From assembly GCA_937917025.1 (NCBI GenBank), contig CALFSF010000518.1, positions 1-30,885 on the forward strand: 30,885 nt of DNA. Direction: 5' to 3'. This DNA is from an uncultured Paraburkholderia sp. GTDB lineage: Bacteria; Pseudomonadota; Gammaproteobacteria; Burkholderiales; Burkholderiaceae. The notes under the pieces were generated by a model that saw nothing but the letters and a program-made list of their open reading frames with translations, ran no database searches and was not told the DNA's origin. Shown here piece by piece: positions 15,713-23,090 of this stretch (positions are counted from its first letter, which is position 1; the number at the start of each line of letters is the position of its first letter). A program made the position numbers and the translations under genes.

Positions 15713-18121
15713 TCACTCGTCTTTGGGTTCGTCCGTCGGCATCGCCACGGTATAGGTGTGCGCGTAAGCGTAGTCGTAAGAGCCGTAGCGGCCGCCGCGC
15801 TTGATCTGCATGGCGTTCATCACGCTTCCGATGATGCGGGCCCGCGCGCGCCGGAGTTTCTTTAGCGATTCGTCGATATTGCGTTCCGTGTGGACGCCCG
15901 CGCGCATCACGAGAATCGTCGAGCCGGCGATGTTGGCGACGACCGCGGCGTCCGCCACTGCGAGGAGCGGCGGCGTATCGACCAGCACGATGTCGAACTC
16001 CTGTTCGAGCCGGTGAATGACATGCGCAAAACGCGACGACGCGAGAATTTCGGAAGGGTTGGGCGGGTAGGCGCCCGCGCCGATGAAATGCAGCCCCTCC
16101 ACACCGGTCGCGCGCGCCGCGGTCTCGACGTCGATCTGGCCGGTCAGCAGTTCGGTCAGTCCGCCTTCCGGTGAACTGCCGAAATATTGAGCGAGCCGTC
16201 CGCGCCGCAGATCCGCATCGATCAGCAGCACCCGCCGGCCCGATTCGGACAGCAGTGTCGCCAGATTGGCGCACAGGAAGCTCTTGCCGTCCGACGGCGC
16301 CGGACTCGTCAGGCACACGATGCGGTTCGGCGCATCGACGAGACCGAATTGCAGTGCCGAGCGCAGGCCACGCAATCCTTCGACTGACACGTCGAACGGA
16401 TTCATCTTCACGAGCAGCGGCCGGGTCGGCGTGTGCTCGCCGTGCAGCACGACCGGGGCTTCCCGCGCTGCCGATACCGCGCCCGCACCCGGCAGCCGCG
16501 GTATCACGCGACGCATGAAGCCGGAAAGACTGGCCGTGTTCGGCATCGACGGACTGGCGAGCCGGGCCCAGCCCTGGGGACGCTGCAACGCAGCCTGTTT
16601 CCTTTCGTACGCGAGACGGTCGGCACGCGCCTGCTCGACGCTATACGAAATGGAGCCGAGCACCGGCACGCGAAAGCGCCGTTCCACCATGTCGGGATCG
16701 GCGACACCCGTCAGGAACTTGCGGCGCACGATGGCAAAGCCGATGCCGGCAATGACGCCGAGCATCGTGCCGCCCGAGATGATCAGCGCGGCCTTTGGCT
16801 TGACCGGTGCGGACGGCACCAGCGCCTCGTCGACGATATGGACGTTGCCGATCGTGCCCGCCCGCGTGATCGACAGTTCCTGGATCCGGTTGAGCAGCGC
16901 GACATACACTTCCTCCGCGACCTTCGCGTCGCGTTGCAGCGACATCGCCTGGCGCTCGGTGCCGGGCAAGGTCTTGAAACGGTCCTCGAAGAGCGATTTC
17001 TCGCGTCCCATCGCGGCGATCTGCGCGTCGATCGTCTGTACCTCGAGGCTGTCGGGCGTGAACCGTTGCAGCAACTGGGCCCGCTGGATCCTGAGCGACG
17101 CGATCTCCTTTTCGTACTGGAGACCGCCGGACAGATACACCTGCGCTTCCTGGGTCGGCTGAAACGTGCCGACGCGCGCCTGGTACTCCGAAAGCGCCGT
17201 TTCCGAGCGTTTCAGTTCGTCGCGCAGATGCGGCAGCTCGCTGTTCAGGAACGACAGCATCTTGCTGGCTTCTTCCTGGGCCCGCTCGGTCCGCTGGTGC
17301 ATGTACGAGAGCGCGACCGCGTTCGTGATCGCCGTGATCAGCTTCGGATCGACACCGGAGTACGACAGTTGCACGATTCCCGTGTCGTGGCCTTTTTCGC
17401 TCACCTGCAGGCTGCCGGCAAGGCCGAGCACCGCATCGAGCTGGTTGGTGCGCGTGACGAAAAATTCCGTCCCCGGGCGCGCGACGAGCTGCTTGACGAG
17501 TAGCGCGACGCCGCTCCCCGTCGCGGGCTCGCCGGCGACACCGCTCAGGAGCGGGCGCCGGTTTCCGTCGAGCAGCTGGTAGGCGCCGTTGCTCCCGGCG
17601 ATCAAGGTCAGTTTCACGCCCTCCAGGGCCTTGGGCACCGTGATCGAGTCGACCGCGAAGATTTCGCCGCCCCACGCGTAGGACGTCATGCCGAACCACG
17701 CTGAAAGCGGCTTGCCTCGATGCGCGAAGAGCCTGGAAATCGCGCCGAGGTACGGCACCCGGTTCTCGGCTGTCCAGAAGTTCAGCTTGAACTGCTCGAC
17801 CACCGGTTCCACCACGGTCCGGCTGCGGATGATCTCGATCTCCGCGTCGGTACGCGGCGCGCTGCCGCCGGCCGTGGTCAGCGCGGACAGGGCAGCGGCG
17901 CTCGACGTGCTCGACGTCGGCGTCTCGACCTGGATCATCGCATCGGCCGAATAGATGTGAACGGCGGTCTTTGCGTAGATGACCGACAGCAGGATGACCG
18001 TGCCGGCGATACCGAGCACCCACCAGATCTGCTCGAAAACGATCCGGACCAGGTCCCGTACTACTTCCTCCTCGTCGCTTCCTGGCGCGGGCGAGGGGTC
18101 AAGCGTGTCGTAGGTGCTCAT
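15713..18121 (-). CDS. Polysaccharide co-polymerase / BY-type tyrosine autokinase (Wzc-like)
   Basis: An inner-membrane protein of 802 residues that governs chain length and export of a Wzy-type exopolysaccharide. A Wzz domain starts with a membrane helix near residues 33-53 (WWVLGIAGTVILLSVIYA). A large periplasmic coiled-coil region contains the GNVHIVDEALVPSAPVKPK end motif and leads to a second helix (AALIISGGTMLGVIAGIGFA). The cytoplasmic kinase has Walker A PAPSDGKSF, Walker A' VLLIDADLRRG and Walker B IVLVDTPPLL. The C-terminus has a tyrosine cluster, GRYGSYDYAYAHTY, with five tyrosines for trans-autophosphorylation. The ATG at 18121 (MSTYDT) is preferred over 18136 because GAGAGAA lies at the right distance. 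It follows the Wza-like gene by 23 bases. No tyrosine phosphatase gene is nearby. Confidence 0.93.
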   Translation of the reverse strand: MSTYDTLDPSPAPGSDEEEVVRDLVRIVFEQIWWVLGIAGTVILLSVIYAKTAVHIYSADAMIQVETPTSSTSSAAALSALTTAGGSAPRTDAEIEIIRSRTVVEPVVEQFKLNFWTAENRVPYLGAISRLFAHRGKPLSAWFGMTSYAWGGEIFAVDSITVPKALEGVKLTLIAGSNGAYQLLDGNRRPLLSGVAGEPATGSGVALLVKQLVARPGTEFFVTRTNQLDAVLGLAGSLQVSEKGHDTGIVQLSYSGVDPKLITAITNAVALSYMHQRTERAQEEASKMLSFLNSELPHLRDELKRSETALSEYQARVGTFQPTQEAQVYLSGGLQYEKEIASLRIQRAQLLQRFTPDSLEVQTIDAQIAAMGREKSLFEDRFKTLPGTERQAMSLQRDAKVAEEVYVALLNRIQELSITRAGTIGNVHIVDEALVPSAPVKPKAALIISGGTMLGVIAGIGFAIVRRKFLTGVADPDMVERRFRVPVLGSISYSVEQARADRLAYERKQAALQRPQGWARLASPSMPNTASLSGFMRRVIPRLPGAGAVSAAREAPVVLHGEHTPTRPLLVKMNPFDVSVEGLRGLRSALQFGLVDAPNRIVCLTSPAPSDGKSFLCANLATLLSESGRRVLLIDADLRRGRLAQYFGSSPEGGLTELLTGQIDVETAARATGVEGLHFIGAGAYPPNPSEILASSRFAHVIHRLEQEFDIVLVDTPPLLAVADAAVVANIAGSTILVMRAGVHTERNIDESLKKLRRARARIIGSVMNAMQIKRGGRYGSYDYAYAHTYTVAMPTDEPKDE

Positions 18122-18144
18122 AGGGTTCTCTCGCATGCCCTGGA

Positions 18145-19434
18145 TCAGGGGTGGACCAGTTCTTTGGTAAAGAAGATGGTCTGGATAGTCGGCGTCAGCT
18201 GGTCGAGGAAGCGGTTAAAGCGTGCGGAACTCGCGACCTGCACGTAGACCACGTCGCGCGGCTGCAATTCGAACCGGGTCATCAACATGATCGCGTCGAC
18301 CTGCGTCATGTCGAGGCGGTACACGAGCGGCACGAGCGCGCTGTCCTTGATATTGGGCTTCGCCGAAACAGGCACTGCCGCGGGCGGTTGCGTGATGGGC
18401 GCGAGCGCCGGATTGAACGCGCCGCGCACCACGTAGATGAAACGCGGATCGCCCGTCTTCACGTCGATGCCGTTCGCGCCCGTCAACGCGTCGGCGAGCG
18501 ACAGCTTGCCGCGATTCATCGGCAGCGACGTCGGATGCACGACTTCGCCGAGCACGAAGACGCGGCTGTTCGAGCGGTCCGGCACATCGACGATGTCGCC
18601 GTCCTGCAGGATCACGTTCTGCTGCGGGTCGCCTGTTTCGAGCAGCGCCGCGACGTCGACCAGATAGCGCTTGCCGTCGCGCGTGATGCCGACGTTCTGC
18701 AGGTCGGCATCGGGTAGCGCGCCGCCCGCGCGGTTGATCGCATCGACGACGGAAAGCGGCAGGTCGGTAATCGATTCGGCGGTGGGGCTGCGCACGTTAC
18801 CGGTCATCTGGATGACCTGGCTGTTAAAGCCCGAGACGCGCACGTCGAGCTGGGGATTCTTGATCTCCTTCGAAAGGCGTCGGGTCAGCAGATCCTGGAT
18901 CTGCTCCGCCTTCATGCCGAGGACCTTGATGCGGCCGACGCGCGGAAAAAATATCGTGCCGTTATTGGCGACGCGAACGACAAGCCCCCCTTCGACACCG
19001 CCGACGCTGCTGGTGATGCCGCCGGCCGCCGGCGAGAGCGCGGCGGAATTGCCGGCATTGCCCTGCGGCAGTGGCGCGGGCGTGTTGCCGCCCGCGCCGC
19101 CACCGCCGCCGTTGCCGAATCCGCCACCGCCGCCCGTCAGCTCGGGGTGGTCCCAGACGATGATGGTGAGCTGGTCGTTGATGCCGACCTTGTAGGCATA
19201 TTGGTCGCGTTCATCTTTTGTCAGGCACGTCAGCGGGCACTTCGACGGCTGCGTGGCCGCGCGTTCCTGCGCGAAGTACGCGATGTCGATCGGCTTGACC
19301 TGGTATTTCACGGATGCATAGGTCGGCTCCTCGGTCTGGTCGAGACGATCGCGGTCGAGATACGGCCCCGGCGCCAGCGAACAGGCTCCCAGACTCATCA
19401 GGAGCAGGCTGGCTGATAATGTTTTGATAATCAT
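18145..19434 (-). CDS. Outer-membrane polysaccharide export lipoprotein (Wza-like)
   Basis: The exit channel for the exopolysaccharide, 429 residues. The signal peptide MIIKTLSASLLLMSLGAC ends at lipobox Cys18. The Poly_export domain opens with YKVGINDQLTIIVWDHPELT (81-100), and two SLBB-type repeats follow, including IQMTGNVRSPTAESI and VFVLGEVVHPTSLPM. The C-terminal stretch DQLTPTIQTIFFTKEL would form the outer-membrane helix. Between residues 101 and about 148 the domain is broken by a glycine-rich and then Ala/Ser/Pro-rich insertion, GGGGGFGNGGGGGAGG, that standard Wza lacks. The start at 19434 is supported by AGGGA and by the signal peptide; upstream in-frame codons are not. It sits between the GT2 and Wzc-like genes. 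Confidence 0.93.
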   Translation of the reverse strand: MIIKTLSASLLLMSLGACSLAPGPYLDRDRLDQTEEPTYASVKYQVKPIDIAYFAQERAATQPSKCPLTCLTKDERDQYAYKVGINDQLTIIVWDHPELTGGGGGFGNGGGGGAGGNTPAPLPQGNAGNSAALSPAAGGITSSVGGVEGGLVVRVANNGTIFFPRVGRIKVLGMKAEQIQDLLTRRLSKEIKNPQLDVRVSGFNSQVIQMTGNVRSPTAESITDLPLSVVDAINRAGGALPDADLQNVGITRDGKRYLVDVAALLETGDPQQNVILQDGDIVDVPDRSNSRVFVLGEVVHPTSLPMNRGKLSLADALTGANGIDVKTGDPRFIYVVRGAFNPALAPITQPPAAVPVSAKPNIKDSALVPLVYRLDMTQVDAIMLMTRFELQPRDVVYVQVASSARFNRFLDQLTPTIQTIFFTKELVHP

Positions 19435-19465
19435 AGTGGTCCCTCGCGTTAGCGGGTATTGCCTT

Positions 19466-20404
19466 TCACGCCTGACGCATGGCTTCGCGCCACGCGCCGC
19501 GCATTGCGCGTAATCCGACCCACCATTTACGCAGCGCGACCGTGAGACTTTCACCGGCCAGCACCAGCGACAAGGCGCGCGCAAGCCCCGGATCCGCGCG
19601 GTTGCCGATCAGCGATGCATAGACGACGAACATCCCCCTGCCAAGCGGCGGCAGGTGTTCACACATGATGAGACGGAGGTTGAAGGAAGCGTTGTAAAAC
19701 GCCGTGTCGTTGAACGTGTAGCGCTGATCTTCGTCGCTGCGTTGTGCCGGGTAGTGTTCGACGAGCAGCATCGGATCGTAGATGAGCTTCCAGCCGCGGC
19801 GCATCACGTCGAGGCAGAACGCCATTTCGCAATGCACCTGCGCGCCGCTGCCGCGCAGCCGCGGATCGAAGCGCACCGCGCCGATGGCCCGGCGGCGAAA
19901 CGCCATGTTGACGGCCTTGAGTATCTGCACGTCGCGCGGCTCGCCAATGCCGATGTGATGATTGCCGACCGCGCGCCCGTACCAGCTCACGACGCCCACC
20001 GCCTGTTTTTCGCCGGTGAGAATACCGTTGCGTTCGTGAACGATGTCGCGTCCGCCGAAGCCGCCCAGAAGCGGATCGTGCGCGAACGCCGCGACGATGC
20101 GCTCGACCCAGTCGGCGTGCGGCGCGGCATCGTCGTCGGTAAAGCCGACGATGTCGCCGGTCGAGGCCTCGATGCCGCGGTTATACGCGGCCACCACGCC
20201 GGGCTCGCGAACGAGCGCGACGCGCAGCGGCGTGTCGCAGGGCGTTTTCTGGAACTGTTCGAGCCACTGAAGTGAAGCGTGATCTTCCGTGCGCGCGACG
20301 ACGACCAGCTCGTCGACGCGGCGTGTCTGCGCGCAGAGCGCCGCGACGCATCGGGCGAGATCGGCGGTACGCCGCCATGTCGGCACGATCACAGAAACCT
20401 TCAC
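19466..20404 (-). CDS. Glycosyltransferase family 2 protein
   Basis: A GT-A-fold glycosyltransferase of 312 residues that probably adds a sugar to the lipid-linked repeat unit. The fold begins VKVSVIVPTWRRTADLARCV. PGVVAAYNRGIEASTG is the nucleotide-binding helix, and FTDDDAAPHADW holds the metal-binding DxD. A VNMAFRRRAIG segment and GSGAQVHCEMAFCLDV follow, close to the acceptor site, with a catalytic acidic residue expected there. The start is taken as GTG at 20404, with GGGGA six bases upstream, in preference to a TTG at 20431 that overlaps the previous gene. It comes 23 bases after the priming transferase and 31 bases before the Wza-like gene. Confidence 0.87.
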   Translation of the reverse strand: MKVSVIVPTWRRTADLARCVAALCAQTRRVDELVVVARTEDHASLQWLEQFQKTPCDTPLRVALVREPGVVAAYNRGIEASTGDIVGFTDDDAAPHADWVERIVAAFAHDPLLGGFGGRDIVHERNGILTGEKQAVGVVSWYGRAVGNHHIGIGEPRDVQILKAVNMAFRRRAIGAVRFDPRLRGSGAQVHCEMAFCLDVMRRGWKLIYDPMLLVEHYPAQRSDEDQRYTFNDTAFYNASFNLRLIMCEHLPPLGRGMFVVYASLIGNRADPGLARALSLVLAGESLTVALRKWWVGLRAMRGAWREAMRQA

Positions 20405-20427
20405 GATGAATCCCCGGTGAAACAGAA

Positions 20428-21822
20428 TCAATAGACGTTGCGGCCGACAAAACCTTTAAAGATCGTGATGAACACGATCCGGATGTCGAACCAGAACGAC
20501 CAGTTATGTATGTAGAAGAGGTCGAACTTCACGCGCGATTCCATCTTCTCGACTTTCGTCGTCGCGCCGCGATAGCCGTTCACCTGCGCCCAGCCGGTGA
20601 TGCCCGGCTTGATGCGATAGCGGTGCATGTAGCCGTAGACGAGTTCCTTGTACAGGTCGTCGTGTTCGAGCGCATGCGGCCGCGGCCCGACCACCGACAT
20701 CTGGCCGCGCAACACGTTGACGAACTGCGGCAACTCGTCGAGGCTCGTCTTGCGCAGCAGCGCGCCGAGCCGCGTCACCCGCGTGTCGTTGCGGCTGGCC
20801 TGGGTCACGTGGCCCGCCGCTTCGTGATGCACGGTCATCGAACGGAACTTGTAGATCTCGAACGGCCGTCCGTCCGCGCCCTTGCGCATCTGCGTGAAGA
20901 ACACGGGCCCAGGCGAACTCAGCTTGATCGCGACGGCGATCAGCGCGAAGAGCGGCGCGAGGACGGTCAGCACGAAGAGCGCGAACAGGCGGTCGAAAAC
21001 CAGCTTGGGCCACAGTTGCGGCGGCGAAATCGGCGACGCGCTCAGGTTGATCGTCGGCAGGCCGAGAATCTCGACGATCGCGCGGTCGAACAGCGAAAGG
21101 CTTCGTACGTCAGGAATGAAACGCAGGTTGATGAAGTCGTCGCGAAAGAGCTTCGTGAAGCGATAGATCGTGCGCTCTTCGGAAAGCGGCAACGCGAGCC
21201 ACACTTCGTTGACTTCGTCGGTGCGCGTCTTTTTCACGAACGCGTCGACGTCGGTCAGCACGGGCACATGATGCATGCGGGTACTGGCCGCATCGGCGTA
21301 TTCCGGATCGGTGCTCGTATCGAGCACGAACACCGGCTTGAAACCCGCTTCGGGCGCGTGTTCGAGATGCGCGAGCAGCATGCGCACGAAGCCCGGCGTG
21401 CCGACGATCGCCACTGTCCGGTAGTTCAGGCCGCGACGGCGCACGTAACGCAGCAGCAGATGCGCGACCAGTTTGGTCGTGATGATGAGACCGCCGGCAA
21501 TCAGCGTCGACGAGCCGTACCAGAGCCGCGACACCGCATCCATCCTGTGCAGCGTGAAGACCAGCACGAGTCCGATCGCGGATGCCGCGACGAGCGCGAC
21601 CAGCACGCGCGCGAGCATCGCGGGCAGCGACTTGCCGCGCCATGTGTCGTACACGCCAAAGCCCGGGAACAGCAGCAGCACGAGCGCGCAATACAGCGCG
21701 ATCACGAGCCGCTCGCTGTCCGACAGTTCGATGGGCGTCGAAAAGCGCATCCAGTGGGCGATCAGCGCGCCCGTGATGACGAAGAGGGCGTCGAGCGCGC
21801 GCGCTATGTGCTTGAAGAGCAT
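20428..21822 (-). CDS. Undecaprenyl-phosphate sugar phosphotransferase (WcaJ/priming glycosyltransferase)
   Basis: Starts the repeat unit by moving a sugar 1-phosphate, probably glucose, onto undecaprenyl phosphate at the inner membrane. It is 464 residues: four N-terminal membrane helices (to about 120), a Rossmann-like soluble domain (RTVAIVGTPGFVRMLLAHLE and following), then a fifth hydrophobic segment and the bacterial sugar transferase domain. That domain shows FDRLFALFVLTVLAPLFALI, SSPGPVFFTQMRKG, FEIYKFRSM, LRKTSLDELPQFVNVL and MSVVGPRPHA, all diagnostic, and ends KPGITGWAQVNGYRG. The start has GGGGG upstream and lies 25 bases after the regulator gene, so both share a transcript. The sugar is assigned by family habit only. 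Confidence 0.93.
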   Translation of the reverse strand: MLFKHIARALDALFVITGALIAHWMRFSTPIELSDSERLVIALYCALVLLLFPGFGVYDTWRGKSLPAMLARVLVALVAASAIGLVLVFTLHRMDAVSRLWYGSSTLIAGGLIITTKLVAHLLLRYVRRRGLNYRTVAIVGTPGFVRMLLAHLEHAPEAGFKPVFVLDTSTDPEYADAASTRMHHVPVLTDVDAFVKKTRTDEVNEVWLALPLSEERTIYRFTKLFRDDFINLRFIPDVRSLSLFDRAIVEILGLPTINLSASPISPPQLWPKLVFDRLFALFVLTVLAPLFALIAVAIKLSSPGPVFFTQMRKGADGRPFEIYKFRSMTVHHEAAGHVTQASRNDTRVTRLGALLRKTSLDELPQFVNVLRGQMSVVGPRPHALEHDDLYKELVYGYMHRYRIKPGITGWAQVNGYRGATTKVEKMESRVKFDLFYIHNWSFWFDIRIVFITIFKGFVGRNVY

Positions 21823-21847
21823 GGTATGGCCCCCGCCACGTCGCCGT

Positions 21848-22582
21848 TCAGGTCACAGCCTCGGCCTGATGCAGACGCGGCAGCAGCCGGTCGAACTCGC
21901 GCTTGACGAGCCCGTAGCATTCGCAGGCACGCGATTCGAGCGCGTGGCGATCGAGAATGCGGATATGGCCGCGGCTGTGATGAATCAGGCCTTCGGCATG
22001 CAGACGTCCCGCTGCTTCCGTGATGCCTTCGCGACGCACGCCGAGCATGTCGGCGATCAGCTGCTGCGTGACGGTCAGATCGTTCGACGCAACGCGATCC
22101 ACTTCGATCAGGAGCCACCGGCACAGCTGCTTGCTGAGCGAGTGATGGCGGTTGCACGCGGCGGTTTGCGCGACCTGCGTGAGAAGGGCGTGCATGTAGA
22201 GCAGCATGAGGCGGCGGATCAGATCCGAGCGCGCGAACTGCTGACGCAGGCATTGCGACGTCATGCGATAGGCGAAGCCGGCGCTTTGCACCTGCACGCG
22301 GTTCGGCATCGTTTCACCGCCGGTCAGGACCGGTACGCCGGTCATGCCTTCGCAACCCACCGCGGCGATTTCGACCGAGCCGCCGTCTTCCATCGTGGAG
22401 AGCAGCGAGATGATCGCGCTGGTCGGGAAATACACGTGGTGAATGCGCTGACCGGAATCGCACAGCAATTGTTCGGCACGCAGATGAACGAGTTCGAGAT
22501 GAGGCGCGATGGCCTGCCATTCATGAGAGGGCAGTGCGCCCAGCAGATGGTTGCCGTGCAGATCGGATTGGAGCGTCAACAT
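21848..22582 (-). CDS. Crp/Fnr-family transcriptional regulator
   Basis: A 244-residue regulator with a cupin-like cNMP-binding fold (about 20-130) and a C-terminal Crp-type helix-turn-helix. The latter is LTVTQQLIADMLGVRREGIT followed by EAAGRLHAEGLIHHSRGHI. The usual cAMP signature (FGE-x-AL ... R-[ST]-A) is not visible; instead it reads SVEIAAVGCEGMTGVPVLTG, and there is no Fnr cysteine cluster at the N-terminus. The ligand is therefore unknown. It is the first gene of the exopolysaccharide operon, 25 bases before the priming transferase, with GAGGA ahead of its ATG. Autocontrol and control of the exopolysaccharide genes is the likely role. A c-di-GMP-responsive Crp/Fnr protein is known beside a Burkholderia exopolysaccharide cluster, but I cannot show that this is its ortholog. 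Confidence 0.88.
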   Translation of the reverse strand: MLTLQSDLHGNHLLGALPSHEWQAIAPHLELVHLRAEQLLCDSGQRIHHVYFPTSAIISLLSTMEDGGSVEIAAVGCEGMTGVPVLTGGETMPNRVQVQSAGFAYRMTSQCLRQQFARSDLIRRLMLLYMHALLTQVAQTAACNRHHSLSKQLCRWLLIEVDRVASNDLTVTQQLIADMLGVRREGITEAAGRLHAEGLIHHSRGHIRILDRHALESRACECYGLVKREFDRLLPRLHQAEAVT

Positions 22583-23090
22583 GATTTGGTCCTCGCACGA
22601 AGCCGCGTAGTGCGCGTCTTCTGTTTTTTGATCCGGCTACTGCATTCCGTTGTGGCTAACCGCCTGGCGAGCGGTTGTGAATGTGCAGTCCCGGCCCCGT
22701 ATGTCCCGTTGCGCGACCGATGTAATTGACCTCGTGTACGGTAGCGCTTGTTTTGTCGCGCTCACCTCTAAGCGAGTTGTGTGCCAGCGAGATCGAAAGT
22801 GAGCGCGCGTGCGGTGCGGCGAACCGCAGGCGCGTCGGGCATCTCGAAAAACGACGGTTTTTGTTTCACATCTGCAAACACGATTCGTGGCGAGGGTGGG
22901 CTCCAGCGCGTTTTCGTACGTGCCAAGTCGTTGATCGGATTGGGTTCGTGGACCGTGCGCAAACCAGTACGGCGCTGTAACGCCCGCTACACCGGACTGC
23001 GCCACTCGCCTTCGCCGCGTGACAGAAGTGATTCAAAACTGGTTCGCAACCCGGAAGGTCTGCCGTTACTGATTCACGGCTGCGACTGGC
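22583..23090. other. 508-base noncoding region upstream of the exopolysaccharide operon
   Basis: No gene is supported here; ORFs in this stretch lack a ribosome site and any recognisable fold. It must hold the promoter of the Crp/Fnr-led operon and the 3' end of the GH2 transcript. I see three small inverted repeats: AACCGC/GCGGTT at 22658-22676, 80-odd bases before the regulator start and a possible operator; TGCGGT/ACCGCA near 22811-22829; and AAAAAC/GTTTTT at 22847-22862. None makes a clear terminator for the GH2 gene. Local AT content is somewhat above the surroundings near 22600-22640 and 22840-22880. Confidence 0.55.

Noticed and set aside
20506..21906. A 466-codon + strand frame opposite the priming glycosyltransferase gene
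   Set aside because: Composition is His/Arg/Glu-rich without motifs, while the opposite strand has all sugar-transferase motifs.
15522..22582. The locus as the cepacian (bce) cluster
   Set aside because: Wza-like, Wzc-like and priming transferase genes are present, but there is no GDP-mannose or UDP-glucose biosynthesis gene and no tyrosine phosphatase, and the order with a leading Crp/Fnr regulator differs.
22637..23005. A 122-codon - strand frame in the region before the exopolysaccharide regulator
   Set aside because: No ribosome site, no recognised family, and mixed composition; the stretch looks like promoter and leader DNA.
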